64,000 bases of DNA from Diabrotica undecimpunctata (GCF_040954645.1 NC_092809.1:76616435-76680434); one strand, 5' to 3'. Counted from the stretch's first letter, positions 34,375 to 45,600 are shown. Notes: generated from the sequence alone by a model not told the origin. Numbers and translations are program-made.

Positions 34375-35504
34375 TGTAACCGTTTCAAAAGATTTAAAAG
34401 AAACTCATTATATATTTCGATTATTTTTTTTTAAATAAAACTTCTAACCCCATCTATCTGTCAAGTACCTACTTGTAGCCGACTCAAGGATTCTTCTGTA
34501 ATTCCCAAATATATCCGGTAGATGAGCATATTTTTCAACTTGTCACTCACGCCCAATTTCCAGAATCAGGCGCCATGATAGCGCTTCGCTTTTTTCTGTT
34601 AAGACCGTCCAACCGTTAAGACGTGTTTCCAAAGTGGGTCTCAATTCAGAGGTGAGCTAATAAATCCTTTTCTTGTCCATATTTCAGATAGATATTTATT
34701 TTTTTAGACCCTTATTGGAGAGGCTATAATGCTGATATTATATTTCTAATACTCGTCGCAAGATAGTATTGCTATGGAGTTATTCCAGATCATGGCCCAG
34801 TAGCAGTATCTTTTTATGGAATCCCTAACCCCTCTTATCTAGGATGGTGGTGATTTGATATAGTACGTAGCTGAATCAATGGTTTATTTGGTGACTGATT
34901 AAATAAGAAGAGAACAGAGCAGATTAAGGTTGTACCAATTTTTATTATACCTACTTTCAAGACAACAGAAATGATTATGAACTCAAAAAAAAATGAAAAT
35001 ATAGTGAAGTGTTCTAATTTAATTTAAAGGTTTATTTTCTTCATTGTTCCTAGTTGATAAATAACTATATTATTTTCAATGTAAACAAATTTCGAAATTT
35101 GGGGTTAATATATATATATATACATTCATTTTCTTTATAACCAATTCTTAATTTAATACGATACAAAGATTTTTTGTTTATGATAATGTTAACATAAAAT
35201 AATATTTTGGAATCCCTTTGGGATAACGTAACTTTTAATGTTTTCTTTTTGTTCAATACTAAGAAATAATAAAGAATAGTTTTCTTGTAAACTTTCAATA
35301 AATCTTAATTTTTTTTTGCTCTTCCCCTTCGAGGATAAACCAGGGGTGGCGTCCAATAATAAATTATAATTTCATATTATCTAATTGTGCTTGAATTTAA
35401 GATACGATATAGTTTCTATATGTTTAAGAAAACCCCGCCCAATTCTCTTCGACAGTGAGCGATTCAGGCCTTGTGTATATTATTGTAGCACGGCAAGTGT
35501 TACA
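34375..35504 (+). repeat. 3' LTR (1130 bp)
   Basis: Nearly identical to 29208-30406 apart from the shorter AT tract (35108-35122), a few substitutions (for example GGTGAGC versus GGTGAGT) and one extra T in a T run. It is followed by the AGAT target duplication. Confidence 0.95.
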
Positions 35505-35913
35505 AGATAATGTACAATCCATTGCAAAATTTAACTAAATTGCAAATTGCATAATAAAACCTTGCGATCTATAGTTTATTTTTATGAACGAGAGAGTAAT
35601 TAGCATAATTTTAACTGGTAGCTCCGACCACTCCATGGGCGTGCTCAAGATTAATTGAAAAATTACTTTGAATAATTGTAAAAAATAAATGAATTATTTC
35701 AGTGTTATAAAGTGTTATGTGTATGTAAACAAAAGTGACCTCTTTTATCACACACTATATTAGAACTGACAGGCCTACATTAAAAAGGGTTTTAAAAAAT
35801 TCACATTTTTTTTAACTTTTAAAAATTACAAAAGAGAAAAAGAGTTTTTAAAACCGTCTAAGGTATGTTAAATAGATGAATAAAAATATTAATATAAAAC
35901 TTACAGCTACTTG

Positions 35914-37281
35914 TTACAAATCCAAATCAGATTCAGAAGATGAACTTTCAGAACCAAGATTTATAATAACTGGCTCGATCATTTTATCAGTAATATTGTC
36001 CAGCTTCCACATTTTTTCCTCTTCTTTAATAGTGTGATTTACTGCCTTTTCCCAGTTTTCAGGTTTTACATTATTTACGGCCTCCAAAAACAACTGTTTA
36101 ACATCATTAATTTTAAAAGTGGTATTTTTTCTTGAAACTTCACTCTTTATCTGTGCCCATACCAGTTCAACCGGGTTTAATTCACAATGATATGGTGGGG
36201 ATCTAAGTACTGTCATTCCACGATTTTTGGCAATTTCATCAATTTCGTATTTTTTAAATTTTTCTTTATGAAGGGCACACAACGAATAAAGTTCCTTTCT
36301 TATAGATCCGGGATGGTACGTAATATTTTTTGAACTCAGCCAATTCTGCAAGTCTTTTTTTAACCACTTGGTTGTGGGCAGTCCTTCTATAAGTCTGGAG
36401 TGATAACTTGCATTATCCATTACTATTACACAGTTCTTAGGAAGAAGATCTATCATTTGTTCGAACCATTCTTGAAAGACATCAGCGTTCATGTCTTCAT
36501 GGTAGTCACCGGTACGAGTTGATTCAAAAGTTAATAAACCACCTTCAACAAAACCGTCTGAACTGCCAATGTGTACTATTATCAGCCTGCGTCCCTTTCC
36601 TGATGGTGGGTTTAAACCAGTAGATAAGTTATTTACAAAAGCGTGCCTTTGACTTGTAACAGTTTCATCCTGCCAAAATTTATTTGGTGTATGACCCTCG
36701 TTGATCCATGTTTCATCAAGATAAAATATTTTTCTTTTTTGGTTTCTCATTTCCTTTATGGTTCTTAGAAAATGTCTTCTCCATATAACAATATCGCTTC
36801 TTTCTAATAAAATAGACTTTCTGGGATTCTTTTTCCAGCTGAAGCCTATTTCTTTTAAAAGTTTCCATAACGTACTTCGACTCATTTCTGGGTAATCCTT
36901 ATCATCTCGAACTGAGACAAGAACTTTATCCAATGTTGGAAATTCTTGTCTAAAGAAGAATTCATGCACTTTCCGTCGAAGTCCTTCTTTAAAATGATAT
37001 TCTAATTGAAATTTTGGTTTCCCTGGAGCATTACGTGGCATTTGAAAACTACCACATTTCTCTTCTTTAATAACTCTGTAAATCGTAGATTTCCCAACAC
37101 CAAGTGTACTGGTAACTAACTCAACGGTCTCATCAACACTTTCACATAAACGTTTGTCTGTAAATGATTTAAAACAATTAAATATTAATGTTTTTTCATT
37201 AACTGTTAGAGGACCAATTTTTCGGCGTTTACACGGCACTTCCAAATTTTCCATAACACTAGTATACACAATAAACTGCAC
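35914..37281 (-). CDS. DDE transposase (DD82E, Sailor-like IS630-Tc1-mariner)
   Basis: A full-length 455-aa transposase that would cut and rejoin the element at TA sites. Residues about 25-75 form a helix-turn-helix-like region (LTVNEKTLIFNCFK, then STLGVGKSTIYRVIKEEK). Residues about 105-160 form a second one (TLDKVLVSVRD, MSRSTLWKLLKEIGFSWKKN). The catalytic core shows IFYLDETWIN (D189), CVIVMDNASYH (D289) and PPYHCELNPVELVWAQIKSE (E372). Exactly 82 residues separate D289 and E372, unlike the 34-41 of most Tc1/mariner groups. The tail is acidic and Ser-rich (SESSSSESDLDL). The start could be Met1 (37281) or Met10 (MENLEV, 37254). The second looks better because the first nine residues are hydrophobic and unlike the family. 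No frameshift or stop is seen. Confidence 0.9.
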   Translation of the reverse strand: MQFIVYTSVMENLEVPCKRRKIGPLTVNEKTLIFNCFKSFTDKRLCESVDETVELVTSTLGVGKSTIYRVIKEEKCGSFQMPRNAPGKPKFQLEYHFKEGLRRKVHEFFFRQEFPTLDKVLVSVRDDKDYPEMSRSTLWKLLKEIGFSWKKNPRKSILLERSDIVIWRRHFLRTIKEMRNQKRKIFYLDETWINEGHTPNKFWQDETVTSQRHAFVNNLSTGLNPPSGKGRRLIIVHIGSSDGFVEGGLLTFESTRTGDYHEDMNADVFQEWFEQMIDLLPKNCVIVMDNASYHSRLIEGLPTTKWLKKDLQNWLSSKNITYHPGSIRKELYSLCALHKEKFKKYEIDEIAKNRGMTVLRSPPYHCELNPVELVWAQIKSEVSRKNTTFKINDVKQLFLEAVNNVKPENWEKAVNHTIKEEEKMWKLDNITDKMIEPVIINLGSESSSSESDLDL

Positions 37282-37525
37282 CTTGCAACTGAAGTACCTA
37301 CTTTTAGTGAACTGTTAAGAATTTTGAATACGCCACTTGGACCTTCCTATATACAAAATGGAAAAACCCACTATCACATTTTCTGTGGAATAAGTTTAGA
37401 AGGTAATTATCTAGTCAATTAGTGTCGTAGATTCCTGGAATTAAAGAATTAAATGTTTGATTGTTGAAACCCTTACTTCGTGGAATGCACTCATTTCAGA
37501 TAAAATAAAACGTTTTATTTTATCT

Positions 37526-37630
37526 AAAGAATTAAACTTTATTTTGCAAATAGGCAAAGAATTAAACTTTATTTTGCAAATAGGTAGGTACTTATTAAAC
37601 TTTTATTGGTTATATATATATATATAACCA
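37526..37630. repeat. Small tandem repeat and palindrome near the right end of the DD82E element
   Basis: AAAGAATTAAACTTTATTTT with GCAAATAGG occurs twice in a row (about 37526-37585). It is followed by a perfect palindrome, ATTGGTTATAT...ATATAACCAAT, at about 37603-37630. Both lie within the element's 5' flank of the transposase and could be local rearrangements. Confidence 0.75.
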
Positions 37631-37922
37631 ATAAAATAAACATCTTACATTTCTTGCAAATTCATTAGTACCTGTTAACCTCCATCACTCCGACACTGGC
37701 AACCTTATTTAGGGATTAGTAATCCTCACAACTATTGTATTCTATTCTGCTCCAACCTTTATACCTGGTGGTCATACTCAATTTAAAATTGTTTTCCTAT
37801 ATACTTTTGTAAACTTGTTGACAAATATCTGTTTTTCATTGAGTCACCCGTATCAACAGTTTAGGGATTTGCATACATAATTTATTGTTTTATTACTCTC
37901 TCGTACATAAAAATACACTATA

Positions 37923-38485
37923 GTTTACGAATAAGTTTAAGTTTCTGCATCTGATACCCAAATATATATAAAAATACTTTATTTGCTTGTATCTAAACGT
38001 ACAGTAATTATTCGTTAAGAAACTCTTCCACTAAATAATAGGGGCTTTTAGATAGATAGGCTTTTGTCAATTTACGGAACTTAAGGAAAGAAGTTGTAGA
38101 TTTAGAGATGGTTGTATAATGAACTGAGTTTATTAGTCTAATTTATTAACTTTATTTATTATTAAAATATTCTAATACTTAGTTTATTAAAGTCTTTATT
38201 TAATTTATATATACAATATTCTTACACTTATCACAACTACTTTAATTTCTATTATTTATTTCCGCGTTACAATTCGAAACTCGACGCGATCTTATTTTTC
38301 AGACTGCCTCACATAATGAAAATTCCGCTATTTATATCAAACAGCTGTTAGTTCTGGAATCCCTTCGAAGCAGGCGGATGTTGACCCTTGAATTGTCTCG
38401 AATGAAAGGGAATGCCAGACCGGTTTCTAGCAGGTCGGAGAAAATACTAGAACAAAAGTGAGAATAAAAAAATGTTTGCAGGTTT
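37923..38485. other. Unassigned stretch
   Basis: No gene is seen. A GC-richer segment at about 38330-38450 is unlike its surroundings but has no recognisable product. Confidence 0.3.
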
Positions 38486-38489
38486 TTAA

Positions 38490-40890
38490 TATGACTCATA
38501 TTTATCGTAACAATAATTTATTTGCCGAATATAATATAGATTTCTTTACTAACTCAGTGGATGGGATCGGTAAATACACATCAAAGCTTGAGTTTCTGGT
38601 CGAGTAGTCATGATTAGGTCTTGCTAGAAAAACATGTAGGTGTGTGCGAATTAAGCAAACAGTTTCTAAAATATATAAAGAGGGAAGAGTTAAAATCCCG
38701 TGATTTTTTAAGTAGATTATGTAACGTCTTACTCTACTGAGGCCAAAAATATACCGTATTGCTCTTTTTTGTCATTTAAAAATAACATCAGATTGGGCAG
38801 ATGTACTACAACCCCAAGAAGGAAGGCCATATCGAAGATGAGACTCAAACAAAGAAAAGTATGTTATTTTGGAAGATGCTAAATTAATTTCCTTCGAAAC
38901 AGATGTTATTGCATAGCAGGCTGAGGCTAGTTTCTTACTTAACAAATCGATATGAAGGGACTATTTAAGGTGTCTATTAAAATACCAAGAAATGTTACGG
39001 AATCAACGATACTGATCTGGCTATTATTAAGAAGCAAAGGTTGAAGAGCTCCTTTATAGGATAATGATACTGTCTTATCCATGTTAAAAGAGGAGTAAAT
39101 TAGTGTCAGACCAGGTTTTTATTTTAAGTAGATCAGAAGTTATAATTGCATGAAGAGTTGCAATATTAGAGTTCCTCCAGGTAATACTTGTATCATCAGC
39201 AAAAAGAAAAATGTTTCCATTGATTTTTAAGTTAGTGATGTCATTTATAAAGATAAGGAAAAGTAGAGGACCCAGTTCTAAAACTTGTGATACTCCACAT
39301 ACAATGCTTTTATGACTAGAGTAAGTATTACTTGCTCTCACTAGTTGTTTCCTATTCCTCAAGTAAGATTGGAACCAATTCAAAGAAATACCTTGAATTC
39401 CGTAGAAATTTAGTTTTATTTTATCAAAATGTCGTGATTTACACAATCAAAAGTGTTGGCATAGTCACAAAAAACAGTGGCAGTGTAAAGATTATTGTTT
39501 AGTGCTTGATAGACCTCATGTAATACAGAAAACATAGCATCGCTGGTACATTTATTAGATAAAAACCCGAACTGTTAAATTTTTACTCACTTTAACGAAG
39601 TATTCGTTTAGATTTTCAGGGTTTGGAAGAGAAAATGTTTGAGCTATGTTAGTTTTATTTCGAAGATCGTTTATTATGGACCAAGTTTCTGTTGCAACAT
39701 TTTTAGAGCATCCCAGACGATACTGATTTTTTAAGCTGTTTTGATAGGTTTCTCTGTACTTGGAGATATATTCAGGGACAAAGACGTTTGTAGTAAATTT
39801 CTTGATGTACAGTAGTGAACGGATATTCTTGGCTGATATGCGGATACCTTTGGTAGTTTAGGGTTTGTGATATTTTGACTTAACTGTAATTAATGCAATT
39901 GTAATAAAATGCTTTATTGAAAATACAGACAAGCCTATCTAAAAAATCACTAAAACTATAGTCCACGTCCACAGAGGGAAAGTGCCACCCAGAAGTCAAG
40001 TACAAATTTTAGAATTTACGAAAGTTCTGACTAGAAAAAATCCTACCTAAACGTTGGGTTTTCAAGGATTGTTTGTTAAGAGTGTTAAGCGTGATATATG
40101 CTGCTTCATGCTAGGTAGTCCTGTATTAATAATTGTAGAGTGTACATCAAGGGGTGAGAAATCTGAGACAATATAATCAATTATGTTAGATATTGTTTTA
40201 GTAATTCTTGTAGGAGCATTAACGTGCATTGTGAAACCATACGATTCGAATATATTGACCAAGGATAATCAGGCAGCACAAGCAACAGCGTAATTAATAT
40301 TCAAGTCACTGCACAGAATCTTTCTGCTTTTATTGGGCAGGTCGTCTAACAAATTTAACAGGTTTTGAAAAAATAGTTCCGTGGAAGAATCAGGCGATCT
40401 ACAAATGCAAAGAATGTGTAGATTAAGATTCTTGTTATAAACTAATGAAAACTTAAAAAAGGAATCAATCAACAGAAAGTTATATTTTGTTATAGGAGAG
40501 AAATCATAATTTGTTGAAAGAATTAGGGTGTCACCATGAGCTTAACTTTAATGATCATACTTAGCAATTGTGGTATATTTTTCTAGAAAAAGGGTCGTTG
40601 ACTTCAAGCCAGTGCTCGGTAACCGCAACTATCGGGGGAAATCCTAATTCCTCTAGAAACAAAAATAATTCATCTGTTTTATATCTTATAGAATAAATAT
40701 TATTCAGAACCATGCTAAAGTTGTCATCACTAAAATAATTTGAGGTTTCTAGTCTCACAGAACACGTTCTATTGGCATATTCAAGTTGAATATTGTTTAA
40801 TACGGGATTAAACCAAACTTGACTATATTGAAAATTACATTTTAAGGAAAAGATAACATTTTTACTTAATTTTCCCAAAAATGCTTAATC
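38490..40890 (-). mobile_element. Jockey/CR1-like LINE ORF2, decayed
   Basis: Minus-strand ORF2 read from 40878 downward. Endonuclease pieces: NNIYSIRYKTDELFLFLEEL and PIVAVTEHWL (catalytic Glu region), ILCICRSPDSSTELFFQNLL, KILCSDLNINYA (Asp/Asn block, G-to-S) and NIIDYIVSDF. Linker: YISKYRETYQNSLKNQY and LRNKTNIAQTFSLPNPENL. Reverse transcriptase (39446-39084): ISLNWFQSYLRNRKQLVRAS, CGVSQVLELGPLLFLIFIND (motif B, altered) and NIFLFADDTSITW (catalytic FADD intact). C-terminus: YFSLFESHLRYGLPSWG and LQKRAIRYIFGLSRV near 38750. It has many stops and frame changes and is related to, but different from, the LINE at 20855-27960. Confidence 0.85.
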
Positions 40891-41440
40891 AGAATAATAA
40901 AATTACGTTTTTCTTTCTATGGCTTTATATCAGAAACCAAACAAGAATGACTGAGTTGTAATAAATGTAAATTATTATTAAATAATTTAGATGTTACGTT
41001 GATAGCGGTGTAAAGTAGTAGAGAAATTATTATAAAAATATTTTTGGCAATGATTTATTGAGTTTTGGTTACATTATAAAATAATAGTTTTTTATTTCAG
41101 CAGATTTTTATTTTTTCCATTTCCAATGGAAACAAAAATTAACTCAATCTTTTTTTAGGGCATATTTATATATTGAAAGTTTTATCCATAAATGTATCCA
41201 AATGTTCATGTTTACGAAACAAATACATTTTATAGAGTTTGCTAGATATTTACAAAAATGACAACAACAAATACGATTAATGCGCCGTGTATCGGAAGAG
41301 TTAATATTTATCTGTTTGAATAATGCGAAAAATTTACAATTTACTTTTTCAAAATGCACCGTGCTGAAATGAGCAAAAAATAAATCATTTGTACGAATGG
41401 AAACTTAGCAGCTTATGTAAACTTTAAATAGTATGTTTAT

Positions 41441-41535
41441 ATGGGATTAAGCCACAATTATTGATTGTAATAAAAAAATTGATTAACTGATGTTTTTGAT
41501 CTTTCGATTTCCACTTCGGAAATCGTTCTCAAAAA
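41441..41535 (+). repeat. Left member of an inverted repeat pair
   Basis: ATGGGATTAAGCC...TCGATTTCCACTTCGGAAAT with CGTTCTC is mirrored at 45601-45673. The inner CGATTTCCACTTCGGAAATCG part is itself nearly palindromic. Confidence 0.8.
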
Positions 41536-42497
41536 AGATTATTTTAAAAATTCTGCAAAAATATATAACCAAGTTGTTGTAGGTTAAAATTAATGGTTGA
41601 CATGTTTGGCCTCGATATTTTAGGGGGTGTATACTAGTTTGCTCCCACGGTCAGATTTTAATACCCCACAGAAAAGGGGCATAGGTAAATTCGCTCCAGC
41701 CATATATTTCTTAGAAAATATATTTGAATAATGTCTTCTCAAACTTTGTATTTATCTATTAATACATCACTACCATCATTGTTTAAAAAAGAATTGAGTA
41801 TTTTTTAAACAATGTTACTATATAACACTACTTCTTACTTAAAAAAATATTAAAATTATAACAATAATATCACTAAAGTATTATGAGCTCATATTCCCTT
41901 GTTCAATATTTGATTGGGTTTTTCCGTATTAGAAGTTGCAATTGATATATTTCTTTGAAAAGATTGGTAGGTAATTAGTAGTCTACCTGAAATTTTATGA
42001 TAAGAAATAGGGGTGGTGCGAATCTTAACATTATTACTTTAGTTCCAGTTTGAATATCGTTATATACTCGGTTCGCTATCTCCAGTCCGAACTGTCTAGT
42101 GAATTTAGTAATTATTTTTTTGCGAAGTTAGTTACTTTTTGACAGACTCGAAGTGGCTGGAAATTACTATACAACCAAGCACACGTACTTATAGCCAATA
42201 TTAATAGTAAACAAACTAAATAGTATATTTAATAGAACTTTACAAATTACCGACAATCAATATTTATTTGTTTGCACCATATATAATAAATAGTTATGTT
42301 AAATTATAACAATTAAAATATATATTTTAAATATATACTACCCAAAATGTTAATCTTCTTTTTTCAACGAAAGAAGTCTGCAATAGTAGTATACTTGAGC
42401 TATTAATACTGAGAAGTAGGAATTGTTGTGTTGTAGGTTTCCGACAATGAATCTGTCAAAATATGCCCGAGCTAAGCGAATGGAGTATACCTAGTTC

Positions 42498-42935
42498 ATG
42501 ATGGAGAAATCTGAAGTAAGTGAAATGTTAAGTGAAAAGGGCAAGTCAATGTTAGTTATTGACAATTACAAGTATAACTTCCATAAAATGCTCACTAATA
42601 ATATCAAATGTTGGCAGTGTGTAGAAAGAAGTTGCAAAGCATTTGTTAAAACTTTAAATATTTGTAATAGTGTAGTCGAATGTAGTCATAACCATACTCA
42701 TGAAAGTTTATCAAAAACAGTGTTAAACCGGCAAAAATTAAGTAATAGTGTTAAGCGGAAGGTAATGGATGATTTGTGTGAAAAACCATTGAAGTTGATA
42801 CACAGCGAAATTAAACAAACAGGCACTAAAAGGCTTACTGTGGAAGATGTACATTTAATTAGAAAAACTATTTATAATGGCAGAAAACAAGTTACATATT
42901 CCCAAAATTCCGAAGTGCGCGCAGGAAGTACATGA
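42498..42935 (+). pseudogene. FLYWCH zinc finger and N-terminal part of MULE transposase
   Basis: A 145-aa frame. Residues about 14-75 fit a FLYWCH finger: aromatic YKYNFHK, NNIKCWQCVERSCKAFVKTL, then CSHNHTH (pattern W-x-C ... C ... H-x-H). Such fingers bind DNA and occur at the N-terminus of insect MULE transposases. Residues 85-135 (SVKRKVMDDLCEKPLKLIHS, LTVEDVHLIRKTIYNGRK) match the linker before the catalytic domain. The frame ends in a stop at 42935. The transposase continues in another frame at about 42955, so a frameshift separates them. Confidence 0.8.
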
Positions 42936-42986
42936 CTCGTTAAACTCCGTGGAAGTGACAACCAACCAAAAAGAACAAAATTTTTA

Positions 42987-43664
42987 TTGAAAAATGATCC
43001 GGTAAAACAATTTGTTGCTTTTTCTTGTGTATCTAACTTAACATTTTTAAGTAAATTAGAAACAATTTATGTTGATGGAACTTTTAAATACGGCACTAAA
43101 TTTTTTTTTTCAACTATTTACAGTTCACGGACTCAACTAGTTGGTCTGGCTATTGAGTATTCAAACGACAATGAAGTCGGACAATACCTTAGACATATGT
43201 TTGGTCTACCTGTCCTAGATCTATTAGAAGTAGATGAGTGTTTTGCTTTAGACTTTAGTGAAATATTACCAGCACAACACCAAGCCGTACAACAATTTGC
43301 TGACTACTTGGTGGACAACTATATTTCTGAAGAGGCAGACTTCCCTCCTGAGATGTGGGCGGAAAACAGTTCATCACTTGAGCGTACAACCAATGCCTGT
43401 GAAAGTTTCCATTCTAAATTTAATTCGTTATTTTACAATCCGCAACCTAATATATTTCAATTTTTAGAAGTTTTAAAAGATGTTCAAATTGACACATATA
43501 AAAATACGAAGTTCTGTGAAACCAAAAAAAGTGTACCGAAAAGTACTTCTAGACTTCTAGAGCGTCAAAAATTTGTTGATCACAAAATAGCGGTATTAAA
43601 GCAAAATAAAATTAGTAAATTTGATTTTCTCAAATGTATTTCATTTAGATTTCTAGCGAAATAA
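42987..43664 (+). pseudogene. MULE transposase, catalytic part with internal deletion
   Basis: A 225-aa frame. It opens with DPVKQFVAFSC and LETIYVDGTFKYGTKFFFST, the first catalytic Asp block (YVDGTF). It then jumps from STIYSS to LVGLAIEYSNDNEVGQYLRH. In intact relatives about 80 residues lie between these, including the second catalytic Asp and the C-x2-H region. The C-terminal part is well kept: DECFALDFSEILP, FADYLVDNYI, PPEMWAENSSSLERTTNACE, SFHSKFNSLFYNPQPNIFQF. The deletion is in frame, but the loss of catalytic residues makes this copy inactive. Confidence 0.82.
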
Positions 43665-43866
43665 ATGCCTCGTTTTAATTTATATTTGTTTAATTTTGTA
43701 ATGGTAGAGAATATTCCATATTATGTTAGTTTTTACACTTGTATTGCTTTCTTATTACACCTATATTTTAGAATAGGCACAAAAATTATTTCAGTAATTT
43801 TTAAAAACAATTAAAAATTTCTAATATAATTTCTAAATCAATCACTAACATTTTTCAAAATACACA

Positions 43867-44231
43867 ACAGTAATGAGCGCGCTAATAACCGGCAAAATAA
43901 CGCAAAAGATGGAAAACATATTAAGTTGTTTCATAAAAATGAAACTAGTGGAGATGAGAAATTTAGCGATAGAACCTATAAATTTACATTTCATTTATTG
44001 TTTCCCACCTTTAGACGTAAGAGTTTGGAAACTACCGCTGTGACAGTGACAGTTTTAGTTACATGCTCCTTTGATACGTCTAAAAGTGGGAAACAGTGAT
44101 TAGAATGTAAATTTATAGGTTCCTATCGCTAAATTTCTCATCTCTACTAGTTTCATCTCTTTTATCTTACAACTTTATATGTTTTCCATCGTTCGCGTTA
44201 TTTTGCCGGTTATTAGCGCGCTTATCACTGT
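43867..44231. mobile_element. Foldback MITE (365 bp) nested in the MULE
   Basis: ACAGTAATGAGCGCGCTAAT with AACCGGCAAAATAACG on the left mirrors CGTTATTTTGCCGGTTATTA with GCGCGCTTATCACTGT on the right. Pairing continues through GAAATTTAGCGAT and CCTATAAATTTACAT to GTTTCCCAC/GTGGGAAAC, so each arm is about 165 bp around a small core near 44020-44070. No coding sequence. Target duplication not clear. Confidence 0.88.
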
Positions 44232-44447
44232 ATTTATATAAATATGTAACTGCCAATATTTGATGTAATTTTTAATATAAAATACAAAAGCCGCAGTACC
44301 TATTTTCCTGGTGTTAATTTTCCTAGAACTTAATAGATAAATACTTAATCCGCTTGACCACGGGAGCGAACTAGGTTATGCTTTTCGGAGCAAACTAGTA
44401 TGTAATTAAGAGGGTTTTTTGACCTTGGGAGCGAACTAGTGTGCTCC

Positions 44448-45600
44448 GATTTTAGGCAACAGCATGCTTATGGTTAAAAAAAAAGATTGTGGTGTAATTA
44501 CAAGAGAAATATCAAATTCTAAGTGTTTTGTGTGTTTTTTGTGTTATATGTTTGTGTTATATGTTGTGTTATATATTATACGTAAGTTGTGTAACGTAGG
44601 TTTATGTTACATAATTAGCACTGTGTCCAACACTTGTCATGTTAGATTGTCGTGTATTGTGTGTTGCATATAAATTATTTCTCCGAATTCCTACTACTCC
44701 ACTATTGGGGGAACAATTAGAGGTGATGTTAGACTTCATAAAAATAAATAGTGCTTACTGGCAAGACAAAGCCAAGGGAGGCTAAGAAAGTAGCCTAGGT
44801 AAATACAGTAGTTGATGGCCCTAACAAAACTAAGGAACTCATTTCAAAGATTCATCTTGGGGAGCCACATATTCATTCATCAGTCATTAAAGAGTGCTGC
44901 ATTAGACAAATAATAATAAGAGAAAAGTGATTTTACAAATTTGGATTTATGAATAAAATTTTGGAAATAGTAAAATCGCTTTGCTTGTAAACCCTTTAGG
45001 TATCTTTGGTGCATCATGAATGGCTTATTTTTAAAACAATAGTTTTTAGGTTTTGTTTGTCCAAACTTAGATACTTAGTCTTCCAAATGGTTATTTTTAA
45101 ATTGGTTATTGTTTATAAACAAAGTCTGGGTGAATTTTTGAAAAAAAGTGCTCGGGTTTTAAGGGTCGTGCCTTATATAAAAACGCCAACTTGGCGAATA
45201 AAAAAAATTATCTTAGAAAATGTTATTGCGTCAGTTTATTGTAAGTTATTTTAATTGTTTATAAGTTAAACCTGTTTTACAATATATAACATGACATTCT
45301 TAAAGGTTAAATGATTTAATTTGATAAAATAAGGCTTTTTCTTCAATCTGGTGCTTTCAGAATTCACGTAGACCTAATAGTTTTAATAATGTCGTAGATA
45401 AAACCTTTTTGGGATAAACAACTTTAATTTTGCAATAACTATTAAGTGAAACTCCTTGAAACTTTTGACGCTGAATATTTGTAATATGCGGATAAAAGCT
45501 GTGATATTATCTACTTTTAAATGTATATATGTATATGTCCGAATTGTCAACATTAATGGGACAAATAAAATTAAATTATTAGAAGAATTTTTTGTATTTT
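44448..45600. other. Unassigned stretch
   Basis: No recognised gene. Small open frames (44464-44673, 45006-45254) are low-complexity or unknown. GTGTTATATGTT-type repeats occur around 44530-44580. Confidence 0.3.

Larger units (their letters stand above)
29208..35504 (+). mobile_element. Young LTR retrotransposon with no recognisable gag/pol
   Basis: The element is complete by its ends. It has a 4-bp target duplication AGAT (29204-29207 and 35505-35508), LTRs beginning TGTAACCG and ending GTGTTACA, a primer-binding site starting 3 bases after the 5' LTR, and a purine tract directly before the 3' LTR. Its interior (30407-34374, 3968 bp) has no frame resembling gag, protease, RT, RNase H or integrase. 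The longest open frame is 150 codons on the antisense strand. This fits a large non-autonomous derivative (LARD-like) mobilised by a gypsy-type partner. The LTRs differ by about three substitutions, one T-run indel and the length of a TA microsatellite, so insertion was recent. The interior is T-rich on the sense strand. Confidence 0.92.
35572..37920 (-). mobile_element. IS630-Tc1-mariner element of DD82E (Sailor-like) type, apparently intact
   Basis: A 2349-bp element flanked by TA (35570-35571 and 37921-37922). Its ends are inverted repeats: TAGTTTATTTTTATGAACGA with GAGAGTAAT (35572-35600) mirrors ATTACTCTCTCGTACATAAA with AATACACTA (37892-37920), with three mismatches in 29. Inside lies one uninterrupted 455-aa transposase on the minus strand, with about 340 bp before the left end and 640 bp before the right. 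Termini, target duplication and open frame are all present, so the copy could be or recently have been autonomous. It starts 63 bp from the target duplication of the LTR element. Confidence 0.88.
41627..44447 (+). mobile_element. FLYWCH-MULE DNA transposon, internally deleted
   Basis: Imperfect inverted ends: ACTAGTTTGCTCCCACGGTC (41633-41652) mirrors GACCTTGGGAGCGAACTAGT (44421-44440). Two further GGAGC(A/G)AACTAG copies lie just inside the right end (44365-44400). The interior has a FLYWCH-type zinc finger ORF and a MULE transposase ORF, both on the plus strand. Flanks CGATATTTTAG (left) and CGATTTTAGG (right) are similar but not a clean 9-bp duplication. A foldback MITE (43867-44231) sits in the 3' part. 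Confidence 0.75.
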
